Assembly: GCA_963816785.1 (NCBI GenBank)
Contig: CAWFLL010000004.1
Coordinates: 1,612,001-1,676,000 of the forward strand
From: VRUE01 sp963816785
GTDB lineage: Bacteria; Actinomycetota; Thermoleophilia; Solirubrobacterales; 70-9
Direction: 5' to 3'
Length of the DNA stretch: 64,000 bases
The position numbers and the translations under genes are program-made. Below are positions 1-8,408 of this stretch, piece after piece (the stretch's first letter is position 1; each line of letters opens with the position of its first letter). The notes under the pieces were generated by a model. It had not been told where the DNA came from. It searched no databases and worked only from the letters and a program-made list of their open reading frames with translations.

Positions 1-623
1 TCGCCGCGATCGAGGACGCCCTGCAGCGCAAGGCGCTCGACTACGACCGCCAGGGGGACCGCCACTACGACTTCATCTCCGCCTGGATCAAGGCGACGCG
101 GGGCTCCGACGTCGACGCCTCCCTCTACTACCTGGCGGTGATGCTCGAGGGAGGCGAGGACCCGCGCTTCATCGCGCGCCGGATGGTCATCCTCGCCTCC
201 GAGGACATCGGCAACGCCGACCCGCAGGCGCTCCTCGTCGCCGACGCGGCGGCGCGCGCCGTCGACCGGGTCGGGCTCCCCGAGTGCGCACTCAACCTCG
301 CCCAGGCGGCGGTCTACCTGGCGCTGGCGCCGAAGTCGAACGCCTCCTACAAGGGCCTCGCTGCGGCACGGGCGGAGGTCCGCAAGAACGGCGCCAGGAC
401 ACCGCCGGATCACCTCCGCGACGCGCACTATCCGGGCGCCGGCGAGCTCGGAAGGGGCGAGGGCTATCGCTACGCGCACGACGAGCCCGAGGGGGTCAGC
501 GACCAGCCGCTGATGCCGGAGGGGCTCGAGGACCGGCGCTTTTATGCGCCGACGGATCGCGGCTTCGAGGAGGAGCTGAGCCGCCGTCTCGAGGCGCTTA
601 AAAAGTTGCTCAAGAAGTCCTAA
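1..623 (+). CDS. rarA: Replication-associated recombination protein A, C-terminal part (5' end outside window)
   Basis: The reading frame is open from the first base (codons start at base 3) and ends at TAA 621-623. The roughly 206 visible residues match the C-terminal part of RarA/MgsA (WRNIP1-type AAA+ ATPase): a helical stretch with HYDFISAWIKATRGSD, DASLYYLAVMLEGGEDP, RRMVILASEDIGNADP and ALNLAQAAVYLALAPKSN, all hallmark segments of the MgsA C-terminal tetramerisation region. The N-terminal Walker A/B ATPase core lies upstream of the window. RarA acts at stalled replication forks together with SSB. Family knowledge gives the role; the sequence gives the assignment. A strong hairpin follows the stop. 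Confidence 0.9.
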   Translation, partial: AAIEDALQRKALDYDRQGDRHYDFISAWIKATRGSDVDASLYYLAVMLEGGEDPRFIARRMVILASEDIGNADPQALLVADAAARAVDRVGLPECALNLAQAAVYLALAPKSNASYKGLAAARAEVRKNGARTPPDHLRDAHYPGAGELGRGEGYRYAHDEPEGVSDQPLMPEGLEDRRFYAPTDRGFEEELSRRLEALKKLLKKS

Positions 624-699
624 GTCAGTGCCGCAACTTCCCCCGCAGCCCCGTGTTTTGAGGGTTGGCTTTCCAAGCTAGAGCCAGGGAGAGCCGACA

Positions 700-734
700 C
701 CGGCCGGAGGCCTGGACTGGGGGCCTCCGGCCGG
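700..734 (+). terminator. Hairpin after rarA, probable transcription terminator
   Basis: A perfect 13-bp inverted repeat (arms 700-712 and 722-734, 9-base loop) lies 77 bases after the rarA stop. No clear T-run follows, which is common for hairpin terminators in high-GC actinobacteria. It could also act in the leader of the next gene. Confidence 0.5.
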
Positions 735-759
735 ACTTAACAAGGGAGACAGGGGGGAA

Positions 760-792
760 CTCGACGACCGCGCTTCCTGCGCGGCCGTCGAG
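760..792 (+). terminator. Second hairpin between rarA and the TauE/SafE gene
   Basis: Arms 760-773 and 779-792 form a 14-bp stem with one mismatch and a 5-base loop TTCCT, followed by CTTT. It sits 31 bases before the ATG of the next gene, so it may be a second terminator or a leader structure of that gene. Confidence 0.35.
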
Positions 793-822
793 CTTTGGCG
801 TCCCGTTAGGCTCCCCGGCCGC

Positions 823-1575
823 ATGGGTAGCCTCGAGCTGATCGGTGTCGCCTTCTGGTCCTTTGGGGTGGCGGTCGCCGGTGGCATCGCCGGCCTCGTG
901 TTGGGAAACCTGCGGCTTCCAGTCGTCCTCCAGTTCTCCTCCTCAGCTGCGGCTGGCGCCGGCGCCAACGTCGCGATCAGCGCCGCCTCGGCGCTGACGG
1001 CTTCGATCGCCCACTGGCGCGGGGGCAGAATCGATTGGCGCTTGTTCCGGCTGATGGCGCCCCCTTCCCTGCTCGGCGGGATCGTCGGCGGCGTCGTCTC
1101 GGGGCTGCTCCCGCAGCGGCTCCTGCTGGCGGCGATCGCCATCGTCGTCCTCTACGGGGCGCTCGAGGTGTCGCGCCACCAGCGCCGTCCCGAACCGACC
1201 GAGGCGCCCTCGGGGGGTTGGCCGGCTCCGGTCGCGATCGCCTTCGCCGTCGGCGTCCTCGGCGGGCTGGTCGGCCTGATCCTCGGGACGCTGCGGCTGC
1301 CGGCGATGGTCAGGTGGCTCGGGACCACGCCGAAGGCCGCTGTGGGGACCAACGCCGCGACCGGCGTCGTGGTCGGGATCGGCGGCCTGATCGGGCACCT
1401 GGCCGGAGGCGTCGACTGGGATCTTCTCGCCGCGGGCTGCGCCGGAGCCGTCCCTGGCGCCTATCTCGGCGCCCACCTCACCGGCCGCCTCGACGACAGC
1501 ACCCTGCTGCGGGTGATCGCGGTGATCCTGGTCATCGCCGGCCTCTCGCTTGGAGTTCAGGCACTCGTCGGATAG
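823..1575 (+). CDS. TauE/SafE (TSUP) family membrane transporter
   Basis: A 250-residue, very hydrophobic protein made of two similar halves, each with about four membrane segments. The halves carry the typical glycine-rich openings GVAVAGGIAGLVLGNLRLP near residue 15 and GVLGGLVGLILGTLRLPA near residue 145, plus the conserved GTNAATG stretch. TSUP proteins export sulfite, sulfonates or related small anions; the substrate here cannot be read from sequence. ATG at 823 gives a start directly before the first membrane segment. It is followed closely by the DUF1385 gene. Confidence 0.85.
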   Translation: MGSLELIGVAFWSFGVAVAGGIAGLVLGNLRLPVVLQFSSSAAAGAGANVAISAASALTASIAHWRGGRIDWRLFRLMAPPSLLGGIVGGVVSGLLPQRLLLAAIAIVVLYGALEVSRHQRRPEPTEAPSGGWPAPVAIAFAVGVLGGLVGLILGTLRLPAMVRWLGTTPKAAVGTNAATGVVVGIGGLIGHLAGGVDWDLLAAGCAGAVPGAYLGAHLTGRLDDSTLLRVIAVILVIAGLSLGVQALVG

Positions 1576-1615
1576 GAGTCGGGGCTGTCTTGCTCGACTC
1601 CCTACCCTGCTGTGT

Positions 1616-2407
1616 ATGAGTGACGAGCGGCTGAGACTCGGCGGGATGGCGCTCCGCAACGGGCTGCTGATCCAAGGGCCGACGCATTGGGCCGCCGCGG
1701 TGCGGAACAGGGACGGGTCGATCGAGGTCACCTCGGAGCCCAAGCCGCAGCTGGCACCGCAGTTGGCGGCGCGCCTTCCCGGCCTGCGCGGCCCGCTGAA
1801 ACTTGCCGAGGCGATTGCGGTCCTGCCCCTGGTGCGGAGGAGGCTCCCCGCCGCGCGCCTGCCGTTCGAGGATCCACGCGTGCTGGCGACGATCGCGGTG
1901 ACGCTCGTTGCGACGGCGGCGCTCCGCAAGCGTCTGAAGACCCCGGGCCTGCGCGAGGGGATCGTGCAGGCGGTCGGGGTGCTGCCGGCCCTGGTGGCCC
2001 TCAGCGACCGCGACCTCGCCGCCTACCACGGGGTCGAGCACAAGGCGATCGCCGCCTATGAGCAGGGACTCGACGACCCGGCGGTCGTCCCCAAGGAGCA
2101 CGATCGCTGCGGCTCCAACCTGATCGTGCCGATGATGATCCTCTCGGTGGGAGGGACGGTCCTGCTCGAGCGGCTCGTCGATCACCCCGGCCCGCTTGCC
2201 CGGGCGGGGGTCGGCCTCGGCGGCGCCTCGCTGGCGGTCGAGATGTTCGCCTGGAGCGACCGCAACCACGGGGCGCCGCTGGCGGAGGCGTTCCACACCC
2301 CCGGCCGCGAGATCCAGCGGCGCATCGCGACCAAGGAGCCGGCCCCCGAGCAGCTCGAGGTCGGCGTCGCCGCCCTGGCCGAGATCCTGCGCGCGGAGGG
2401 GGCATAG
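1616..2407 (+). CDS. DUF1385 (YqhQ-like) membrane protein
   Basis: A 263-residue protein with the DUF1385 hallmarks: N-terminal GGMALRNGLLIQGP, central AYHGVEHKAIAAYE with the invariant His-Glu-His, then HDRCGSNLIVPMMI followed by membrane segments, and a C-terminal AFHTPGREIQRR. The ATG at 1616 follows a short gap after the TSUP gene; an in-frame extension to 1550 would overlap that gene and lacks family similarity. The His/Glu/Cys pattern suggests metal binding (inference). The function of the family is not established. It starts a same-strand group with methylmalonyl-CoA epimerase 12 bases downstream. Confidence 0.85.
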   Translation: MSDERLRLGGMALRNGLLIQGPTHWAAAVRNRDGSIEVTSEPKPQLAPQLAARLPGLRGPLKLAEAIAVLPLVRRRLPAARLPFEDPRVLATIAVTLVATAALRKRLKTPGLREGIVQAVGVLPALVALSDRDLAAYHGVEHKAIAAYEQGLDDPAVVPKEHDRCGSNLIVPMMILSVGGTVLLERLVDHPGPLARAGVGLGGASLAVEMFAWSDRNHGAPLAEAFHTPGREIQRRIATKEPAPEQLEVGVAALAEILRAEGA

Positions 2408-2419
2408 ACTCCAGCGCCC

Positions 2420-2836
2420 ATGTTTGGCCGGATCGATCACATCGGCGTCGCGGTCGAGGATCTCGACGCGGCCATCGGCCTCTACGAGACGAGCTTCGAG
2501 ATGGAGCTGGCGCATCGCGAGACGGTCTCATCGCAGGGTGTCGAGGCGGTCCTGCTCGACGTCGGCGACGGGCACGTCGAGCTGCTGCGGCCGCTCGGCC
2601 CCGACACCGCTGTGGGCAAGTTCCTGGCGCGCAACGGCCCGGGGCTGCACCACGTCGCCTACGCGGTCGAGGACATCGACTCGACGCTGGCGGCGCTGGG
2701 CGCGGCCGGCCTCGAGCTGATCGACAGCGAGGCGCGCACCGGCATCCGCGGCAGCCGCGTGGCCTTCCTCCACCCGCGCTCGACGGGCGGGGTGCTGACC
2801 GAGATCGTCGAGCCCGCCGGGCACGGAGGCGAGTGA
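2420..2836 (+). CDS. mce: Methylmalonyl-CoA epimerase
   Basis: A 138-residue protein of the vicinal oxygen chelate fold with two beta-alpha-beta-beta-beta modules. Metal-ligand positions expected for the family are visible: His7 in RIDHIGVAVED, His77 or His78 in GPGLHHVAYAVEDID, and Glu128 in LTEIVEP. Length matches the family (about 135-150). It interconverts S- and R-methylmalonyl-CoA between propionyl-CoA carboxylase and methylmalonyl-CoA mutase, both encoded around 42-48 kb. The stop overlaps the start of the next small gene, so the two are probably co-translated. Confidence 0.93.
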   Translation: MFGRIDHIGVAVEDLDAAIGLYETSFEMELAHRETVSSQGVEAVLLDVGDGHVELLRPLGPDTAVGKFLARNGPGLHHVAYAVEDIDSTLAALGAAGLELIDSEARTGIRGSRVAFLHPRSTGGVLTEIVEPAGHGGE

Positions 2837-3063
2837 TGGCCGACGCGCACGGGGTCGAGATCGGGTTCGAGGGAGGCCAGGTCGTCTCGGTCAGGCTCGG
2901 CGACGATGAGCTGAAGGACCTTCGCAAGCAGGTCGAGAAGGGGGGCTGGTACGACATCAAGACCGATGACGGCGTCCTCGCCGTGTACCTCGGCAAGGTC
3001 GCCTTCCTGCGGATCGACTCGGGCGAGCACCGGGTCGGCTTCTCCCTCGGCCCGCCCGATTGA
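2836..3063 (+). CDS. Small conserved-looking protein of unknown function
   Basis: 75 residues from ATG 2836 (GTG 2833 is an alternative). The start overlaps the mce stop by one base, and its own TGA overlaps the next ATG by one base, so it sits inside a translationally coupled operon. The protein is soluble and mixed in charge, with a beta-rich middle (VVSVRLGDDELKDLRKQVEK, VLAVYLGKVAFLRID). No family was recognised. The operon position points to a role shared with its neighbours but does not define it. Confidence 0.7.
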   Translation: MADAHGVEIGFEGGQVVSVRLGDDELKDLRKQVEKGGWYDIKTDDGVLAVYLGKVAFLRIDSGEHRVGFSLGPPD

Positions 3064-3668
3064 TGCGGGCCCGGACGCTGCTCGGCCTGGCGGGGGCGGC
3101 GACGTTCGGCGCGGCGCTGTGGTGGCGCAAGAACCCCTCCGCCTGCCCCTACGGGCAGCGTTTTTGGGTCGAAGCGCCGCACCCGATCGTCACCCGCGAG
3201 CGGCTGCGGTCGGTGCTGGCTCCGGAACCCGGCGAGCGGCTGCTGGAGATCGGCCCCGGAACGGGCTACTACACGCTCGACATGGCCGATTGGGTCGGCC
3301 CGGACGGCAGGATCGAGATCTTCGACCTGCAGCAGGAGTTCCTCGACCACGTCATCAGGCGCTCCGGTGAGCGGGCCAACATCGTCCCCACCCAGGGAGA
3401 CGCCACCGATCTTCCCTACGAGGACGCCTCGATCGACGCGGTCGTCCTCACAGCGGTTCTCGGCGAGATCCCGGATCCGGCCGCCGCCCTGCGGGAGATC
3501 CGCCGCGTGCTGCGGCCGGGTGGCCGCCTCGTCGTCGGCGAGCTGTTCGGCGACCCGCACTTCACGACGCTGAACGCGCTCAAACGCCAGTCAGGCCAGG
3601 CCGGCCTCTCCTACCAGGAGCACTCCGGCAACTGGTTCGGCTACTTCGCGCGACTGGCCCCGGCTTGA
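3063..3668 (+). CDS. Class I SAM-dependent methyltransferase
   Basis: 201 residues from ATG 3063 (TTG 3060 is an alternative). The N-terminus has one hydrophobic segment (TLLGLAGAATFGAALWW) that may anchor it to the membrane. The methyltransferase core shows motif I LLEIGPGTGYYTLDMA, an acidic post-I strand (IEIFDLQ), motif II around GDATDLPYEDASIDAVVL and motif III LREIRRVLRPGGRLVVGE. The substrate is unknown; similar proteins are often annotated as UbiE-like. It is the last gene of the DUF1385-mce group and is followed by a hairpin terminator shared with the convergent gene. Confidence 0.85.
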   Translation: MRARTLLGLAGAATFGAALWWRKNPSACPYGQRFWVEAPHPIVTRERLRSVLAPEPGERLLEIGPGTGYYTLDMADWVGPDGRIEIFDLQQEFLDHVIRRSGERANIVPTQGDATDLPYEDASIDAVVLTAVLGEIPDPAAALREIRRVLRPGGRLVVGELFGDPHFTTLNALKRQSGQAGLSYQEHSGNWFGYFARLAPA

Positions 3669-3673
3669 AGGGA

Positions 3674-3709
3674 AACCACGCGGCGGGCGCTGAGGCCCAC
3701 CGCGTGGTT
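3674..3709. terminator. Terminator hairpin between convergent genes
   Basis: Arms 3674-3687 and 3696-3709 form a 14-bp stem with one mismatch and an 8-base loop. It lies exactly between two convergent stop codons (3668 and 3721) and begins with A and ends with T residues, so it can work in both directions. Confidence 0.7.
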
Positions 3710-3720
3710 GCCGAAGGGCT

Positions 3721-6579
3721 CTACTTCTTGCCCTTCTTCTTCTTGCCGCACGGGGTCTTGATCTTCAGCTTGTTGTTCTTCAGCTGCTTCCCGTTCTGGG
3801 CTTTGAGGTTGAGCTGCGCGAGCTGCTTCTTCGCGCAGAGGCTCGAGGTGTTGATCAGGAGCCCCTTCTTGCCGCCGTTCATTTCCAGGGTGAACTTCTT
3901 CACCGGCGTGTCCGGGACCGTGCGGAACACGGTCTTCAGCTTGCCGCCCTTGGACAAGATCACACCGCGCAGGCGGATGTTCACCTGGCCTTTGAGATCG
4001 GCGAGCAGGTCGGGGAGTTTGTTGTTCGACGAGGTCAGGTAGACCGGGCCTTTGACCGCCCCGGCGAGCAGCGGCGAGGTTGCCTTCGCCTTGCCGTAGA
4101 CCGATCCTTTCGGGCAACTGGCCGCTGCCAGCTGCACCCTGGTGCAGATGGTCTTGATGTTGCTCTGGTCGAGGATCGTCGTCCTCGGCAGGATGAACGC
4201 GGCACGAGCCACGTTCGCGTCGCCTGACCGTCCCTGCAGGATCGCCTGGAGCTTCGGGTGCGCCCTGCGCTTGGTCTGACCTTTGCCACCGAGGATCTTG
4301 GCGCTGAACTTCGGCTTGAATTTCAGCGCGTTGCAGTCGGTGGCCGTGAACGGGTGGCTCTTGTTGACCGTGAACCACGCAGCCGGGTCGGTCGGGTTGG
4401 CGCCGCCACCGGAGATCGCGGCGTTGACCCCGAACGGACTGCAGTTGGTCGGGTTGATCGTGTAGGCATCGCGGTTGATCGAGACATCGATCGAGCGGAC
4501 GTCAAGCTTCACGCCCCCGAGGATGAACGGAATTTCGTCGGAGACAGCGGTCACCACCGCGGTTTCCGGATCGACGTTGAGCGCATTGCGAACCGCGACG
4601 TTGCCGAGGTCATACGGCCCCGCGACCGCCGGCAGGATGAAGACCAGGCTCACCGGGGCCCCGCTGTAGGGGCCGGCGAAGTAGGCCTTGCCGCTGGCGC
4701 TGTAGGGAGCCGCGCCCGACCCGGCTTTGATCGTGACGTCGCCAACGAGGCTGTTTGCCGGGCAGCTCGGGCTGGCGAGCTCTTCTTTACCGGACCTGGT
4801 CGAGGCCGCCGCGATGTTTGCGTCCGGGCAGTACTCGACGCCGGACAGTTTGGCCGCCATCCCGGGCGGCAGCGTCACCTCGATCTTCCGGAACTCCTGC
4901 TGCCCGTCAGGGCGCAGCAGGTGCAGCTCGAACGGGCTGTAGGCGCCCGCTTTCGCATTCGTCGTCCCGGCGGTGTAGCCCGGGTCGAACGGACGCTCGG
5001 CGAGCGTGTTCGGGCATGGCCCGCCGCCGGGAGCGTTGGTCAGGGTGAATTGGGACGTTTTGGTCACGTCCGCGGTCCCCGAGTACGGGGTGAACACCGC
5101 GGTCGATTCGTGCGGCCCACAGGTGTACGGCGAGGTCAGCGCGCCTTTCGGGCCTCCGTCGATGCTGATTTTGAAGGAGGTGAACGGCGCCTGCGGGTTG
5201 TTGTCGACGACCGCCGTCAGCTGACCGGTGCTCTGGTTCGGGAACACGTTCCCGACCAGCCGCACGTTGACGCCGTAGCGATCGTTGAAGGCATGGAGGA
5301 ATATCCGGAACATGTTGCCCGAGGTCGGAACCTGGTCCAACGGTTCAGCGACGTAGACGTCACCCTCCAGTGGCTGGTCCAGTGCCCCGGTCGTGACGTC
5401 GATGTCGCCGATCTTGGAACCGGCCGGACATTCGATCGGGTTGTCGGTCCCTTTCCCGAACTGGGCGTCGGTGCAGACCTCGAGCCCGTTCACGAGCGAC
5501 GGGTTGAGGCTGGTGCCTTCGGGCAGGGTGACATTCGCTTTCAGCAGGTGCGAGTTGGCGATCGGATCGGCGGGTTCGAACGGCATTTTCACGTCGACGC
5601 TGGAGGGCTCGGGCGAGTCCGTTGAGCCGGTGGCGTCGACGGCGATGTCCGGTTCGAACGGAACGGCTTCACAGCCGTCCGCTCCGACTTCGGTTTCGAA
5701 TTCTTCCGAGTCGGTTTTCGGCGGTTCGTCATGCGAATCGACGGTGAGGGTGGTGATCTGCCCGCCGGCGCAGTTGCTCGGCATGGTCAGGTAGGTGCCG
5801 TTGCCGGCTTTGCCGTTGAAGACCAGGCGCGAGCCGACTACCGGGAGGCCGCCTTCGAGCGGCGACTCGATGTCGCTGATCCTGAAGGTGACGCTCTGGT
5901 CGTCGGGGTTGAGGTCGCCGACGATGAAGGTGACCCCGGTGGTCGTCGGGAAGGCGACCATCGAGGGCACACCGTTGAACGGTTCGACGTTGAAGACCGG
6001 AACCGCCGCCCGTACCTGCGGGCATTTCGACGGTGGGTTCGAGGGTGCCGCGGGCACGCATTCACCCGATGACGGCGATTTCACCGCGATCGTGAGGTAG
6101 TTGGTCCCGACGATCACGGTCGGGCCTTTTTCGCCGACGCATTCGGCGAATTTGCCCAATTCGGCCTGTTCGGTGGTGCAGGCCGGTGCTGCCTCGGGGT
6201 TGACCCCCAGCCCTTCGGGGAGGTCGACCTGGATGTCTTTGACGAAGCCGTCCGGGAAACCTTCAAAGCCCAGAGGCGGGGCGGGAAGGATGAGGTTGTT
6301 GAGTTCGAAGTCGGTGATGCCGAAGTTCGGATGGCCGGCCGCCTGCGTGAACCATTTTGACGGTGTCGAGGCCAGACACTGTTCGCCCGATTGCGCAAGG
6401 GGGGGCAGGCCCGGCGCGGTGGTTTTGCCCGATTCAGGCGTGTCCACGTTTTCTTTGCAGGTGAGCGCTTCCCATTCCTTGATGCCGAATTCGGCATTCG
6501 CGGGCGATGCGCCGATCGCGAGAACGACGAAAGCGCTCAACAGCACAAGCAGCCCAGCGGGGCGAGCCTTACCTCTCAT
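3721..6579 (-). CDS. Large secreted protein with a Lys/Gly-rich C-terminal tail, function unknown
   Basis: 952 residues. A signal peptide is clear (basic MRGKARP, hydrophobic LLVLLSAFVVLAIGAS, cleavage near ANA-EF). The body is rich in Thr, Pro, Gly and Val with repeated beta-type phrases such as VTLPEGTSLNPSLVNGLEVC and VTLPPGMAAKLSGVEYC, each ending near a Cys plus a PSCPANSLVGDV-like phrase. This suggests at least three copies of one extracellular module with disulfides. The last 200 residues become strongly basic and end in a Lys-rich tail, possibly binding wall polymers (inference). No named domain was recognised. AAGGAGAG-type bases precede the ATG. Base composition is a little lower in GC than the neighbours. 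Confidence 0.8.
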   Translation of the reverse strand: MRGKARPAGLLVLLSAFVVLAIGASPANAEFGIKEWEALTCKENVDTPESGKTTAPGLPPLAQSGEQCLASTPSKWFTQAAGHPNFGITDFELNNLILPAPPLGFEGFPDGFVKDIQVDLPEGLGVNPEAAPACTTEQAELGKFAECVGEKGPTVIVGTNYLTIAVKSPSSGECVPAAPSNPPSKCPQVRAAVPVFNVEPFNGVPSMVAFPTTTGVTFIVGDLNPDDQSVTFRISDIESPLEGGLPVVGSRLVFNGKAGNGTYLTMPSNCAGGQITTLTVDSHDEPPKTDSEEFETEVGADGCEAVPFEPDIAVDATGSTDSPEPSSVDVKMPFEPADPIANSHLLKANVTLPEGTSLNPSLVNGLEVCTDAQFGKGTDNPIECPAGSKIGDIDVTTGALDQPLEGDVYVAEPLDQVPTSGNMFRIFLHAFNDRYGVNVRLVGNVFPNQSTGQLTAVVDNNPQAPFTSFKISIDGGPKGALTSPYTCGPHESTAVFTPYSGTADVTKTSQFTLTNAPGGGPCPNTLAERPFDPGYTAGTTNAKAGAYSPFELHLLRPDGQQEFRKIEVTLPPGMAAKLSGVEYCPDANIAAASTRSGKEELASPSCPANSLVGDVTIKAGSGAAPYSASGKAYFAGPYSGAPVSLVFILPAVAGPYDLGNVAVRNALNVDPETAVVTAVSDEIPFILGGVKLDVRSIDVSINRDAYTINPTNCSPFGVNAAISGGGANPTDPAAWFTVNKSHPFTATDCNALKFKPKFSAKILGGKGQTKRRAHPKLQAILQGRSGDANVARAAFILPRTTILDQSNIKTICTRVQLAAASCPKGSVYGKAKATSPLLAGAVKGPVYLTSSNNKLPDLLADLKGQVNIRLRGVILSKGGKLKTVFRTVPDTPVKKFTLEMNGGKKGLLINTSSLCAKKQLAQLNLKAQNGKQLKNNKLKIKTPCGKKKKGKK

Positions 6580-6709
6580 TATTTGACCTCTCTCCTCACA
6601 AGACGGATTTCAACACTGCTCTGTACCCGCCTCCCGCTATCCGAAACGGTACAGCATGCAGTCAAGCGCGTCAGCGCTGTTTACGACGAATCGAACAAAC
6701 AGATCCGTC

Positions 6710-6731
6710 CTGATACACCCCTGCGTATCAG
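6710..6731. promoter_or_regulatory. Short inverted repeat upstream of the large secreted protein
   Basis: CTGATAC and GTATCAG (6710-6716 and 6725-6731) form a 7-bp inverted repeat with an 8-base gap, in the comparatively AT-rich 208-base stretch 6580-6787 that must hold the promoter of the secreted-protein gene. It could be an operator half-site pair or a small hairpin. Nothing else in this stretch was recognised. Confidence 0.25.
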
Positions 6732-6787
6732 AGCGGCTTTGCGCTTCGGCAATGATGAGAACACGGCCCGTACAGCAAGGTTGCGGC

Positions 6788-7756
6788 TCACGGCTCGGCC
6801 AGCGCGGTCCAGAGTCGCTCCTCGGCAGCGGCGACGCGGTGGGCTGCACCGTCGATCTCACGCCAGAGTGCCGCTTCGGGTTCGTCGCACTCGCTCGCCG
6901 CCTGAAAGGCATCGGCGAGGTCGGTCCAACGGGCGGCGGCCTCGGCGGCGAGCGGAGCCTCGGGGCGGCCGGCCTCCTCGAGGAAGCGCGAGTACATCAG
7001 GCGGAAGCAGCCGCCGCCGGTGCCGCGGCGCTCGATCACCTGGTATCCGAAGCGGGCGCACCACTGCCAGTCCTCGGCGACCTCCGGCCAGGAGCCCGCC
7101 TCGGCGGCGAGTCGGTTCACCGCGTCGAGGCCGGAGAAGTCGCGGAACTCGGGCTCGATCATCGCGGTCGCCGCGCGCTCGATCGCGGCGGGGATCGCCT
7201 CGCGCAGCCGCTCGGACTCGATCGCCTCGGAGGCGGTGAACATGTGGCCGGAGAGCGGGTAGGCCGGGTGGGAGCTGTGGCGGGCCCGGTCGAGGTTCTC
7301 GAGGGCCGTCGTCTGCAGCTCCTCGAAAGCGGTGTCGGAGAGGTGCGCCACCTCATCGTCGTAGCCGGCGAGGACGACGGCGTGACCCGGGAAGTGGGCC
7401 GAGTTGCCGTAGTGGTCCAGGTAATAGATGTCGGTGAGGAGGAGGACCGGGCTGCCGCCGTCGACCTCCGAGCGCGCCGCCTCCCACGCCTCGCGATCGC
7501 CGTTCCCGAACGTGCGGAGCTCGAGCGCCGACCCGGTCAGCTCGCTGAAGGTCTCCTCGAGCCGTGCCGTGCGGCCATTGAACCAGCGGGTCGGAGAGGC
7601 CTCCTCCAGCGTGACGTAGTAGAAGCAGGCCCCGGCGCCGAGGCCGAACGCCATCTCCTCGCTGATCTCAACGCCGTGGAAGGAGAGCAGGTTCCGCAGC
7701 GCGGTCGAGCCGCAGTGGTGGCCGGGAGTGTGGGTGTAGCCGGGGACGAAGGGCAT
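6788..7756 (-). CDS. BtrH N-terminal domain / DUF4872 protein
   Basis: 322 residues from ATG 7756; GTG 7804 would add 16 residues and is possible. The N-terminal half carries the BtrH signature GHHCGSTALRNLLSFHG followed by SEEMAFGLGAGACFYYV, and the middle has VLLLTDIYYLDHYGNSAHFPGHAVVLAGYDD, a Cys/His arrangement like papain-fold acyltransferases. The C-terminal half is helical and fits DUF4872. BtrH itself moves an acyl group from a carrier protein onto an aminoglycoside. Whether this protein is an acyltransferase or a peptidase-like enzyme cannot be decided; no carrier protein or antibiotic cluster is nearby. It is divergent from the PAP2 gene. Confidence 0.82.
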   Translation of the reverse strand: MPFVPGYTHTPGHHCGSTALRNLLSFHGVEISEEMAFGLGAGACFYYVTLEEASPTRWFNGRTARLEETFSELTGSALELRTFGNGDREAWEAARSEVDGGSPVLLLTDIYYLDHYGNSAHFPGHAVVLAGYDDEVAHLSDTAFEELQTTALENLDRARHSSHPAYPLSGHMFTASEAIESERLREAIPAAIERAATAMIEPEFRDFSGLDAVNRLAAEAGSWPEVAEDWQWCARFGYQVIERRGTGGGCFRLMYSRFLEEAGRPEAPLAAEAAARWTDLADAFQAASECDEPEAALWREIDGAAHRVAAAEERLWTALAEP

Positions 7757-7822
7757 GAAGTAGGCGAGATTCTGATCGACTTGGGCGGGTAGGGCGCCTG
7801 GCACCCATATTCTGCTCCAGCC

Positions 7823-8317
7823 GTGCGGGAACTCGACCTCAGGATCATGCGTGCAATGCGAACCCGCGGGCACGCCCCTGCCGTCGAGCGGGCGGCGATC
7901 CTGCTCGGAAAGACCGGGAACAACGGGGCGATCTGGTTCGCGATCGGGATCGTTCTGGCGCTGGCCGATTCCTCCAATCGCGAGGCGTGGCTGATCTGCG
8001 CCGCACTCGGCCCGATCGCGATCGGCGTCAATTACCTCGTCAAGCTGGTGGTTCGCCGGCCGCGGCCGGTGCTCGACGGGCTGCCGCCGCTCGGCGGCGC
8101 CCCCAGCTCGCTCAGCTTTCCCTCCGCCCACGCGACCTCCGCGTTCGCGGTCGCGACCGCGATGACCCGGGTCGAGCCGGTCGCCGCGATCGCCTTCCTC
8201 CTCGCCGCGGCCCTCGCGCTCGGGCGCCCCTACCTCGGCATGCACTACCCCTCCGACGTCCTCGCCGGCGCCATCCTCGGCGTCGCCCTCGGCCTCTCGG
8301 TCCCCCTTTCACTGTGA
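7823..8317 (+). CDS. PAP2-superfamily membrane phosphatase
   Basis: 164 residues with GTG start at 7823. The three phosphatase motifs are present in order: KLVVRRPRP (motif 1), FPSAHATSA (motif 2) and GRPYLGMHYPSDVLAG (motif 3, where the usual Ser-Arg is Gly-Arg). Four or five membrane segments flank them. Family members dephosphorylate phosphatidate, undecaprenyl diphosphate or related lipid phosphates on the outer face of the membrane. The substrate is not readable from sequence. A palindromic repeat element fills the gap to ychF. Confidence 0.88.
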   Translation: MRELDLRIMRAMRTRGHAPAVERAAILLGKTGNNGAIWFAIGIVLALADSSNREAWLICAALGPIAIGVNYLVKLVVRRPRPVLDGLPPLGGAPSSLSFPSAHATSAFAVATAMTRVEPVAAIAFLLAAALALGRPYLGMHYPSDVLAGAILGVALGLSVPLSL

Positions 8318-8330
8318 TTCGCGATAAAGC

Positions 8331-8400
8331 CGCCCCCGAACGCGGAAGCGAGCGCCAGTCATCTTCTGTCTCTTCTGGCGCGAGCGGGAGCAGAGGAGGC
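8331..8400 (+). repeat. Palindromic element, intergenic copy in the ychF leader
   Basis: 70 bases that align over their length with the reverse complement of the two inserts in ileS (24036-24104 and 25512-25580). The stem is GCGCCAG / CTGGCGC (7 bp) around a 16-base loop TCATCTTCTGTCTCTT; flanks read GGAAGCGA and GCGGGAGCAGAGGAGGC. The last bases include AGGAGG, which lies 9 bases before the ychF ATG, so the element appears to supply the ribosome binding site of that gene. Confidence 0.75.
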
Positions 8401-8408
8401 GGCGTTTT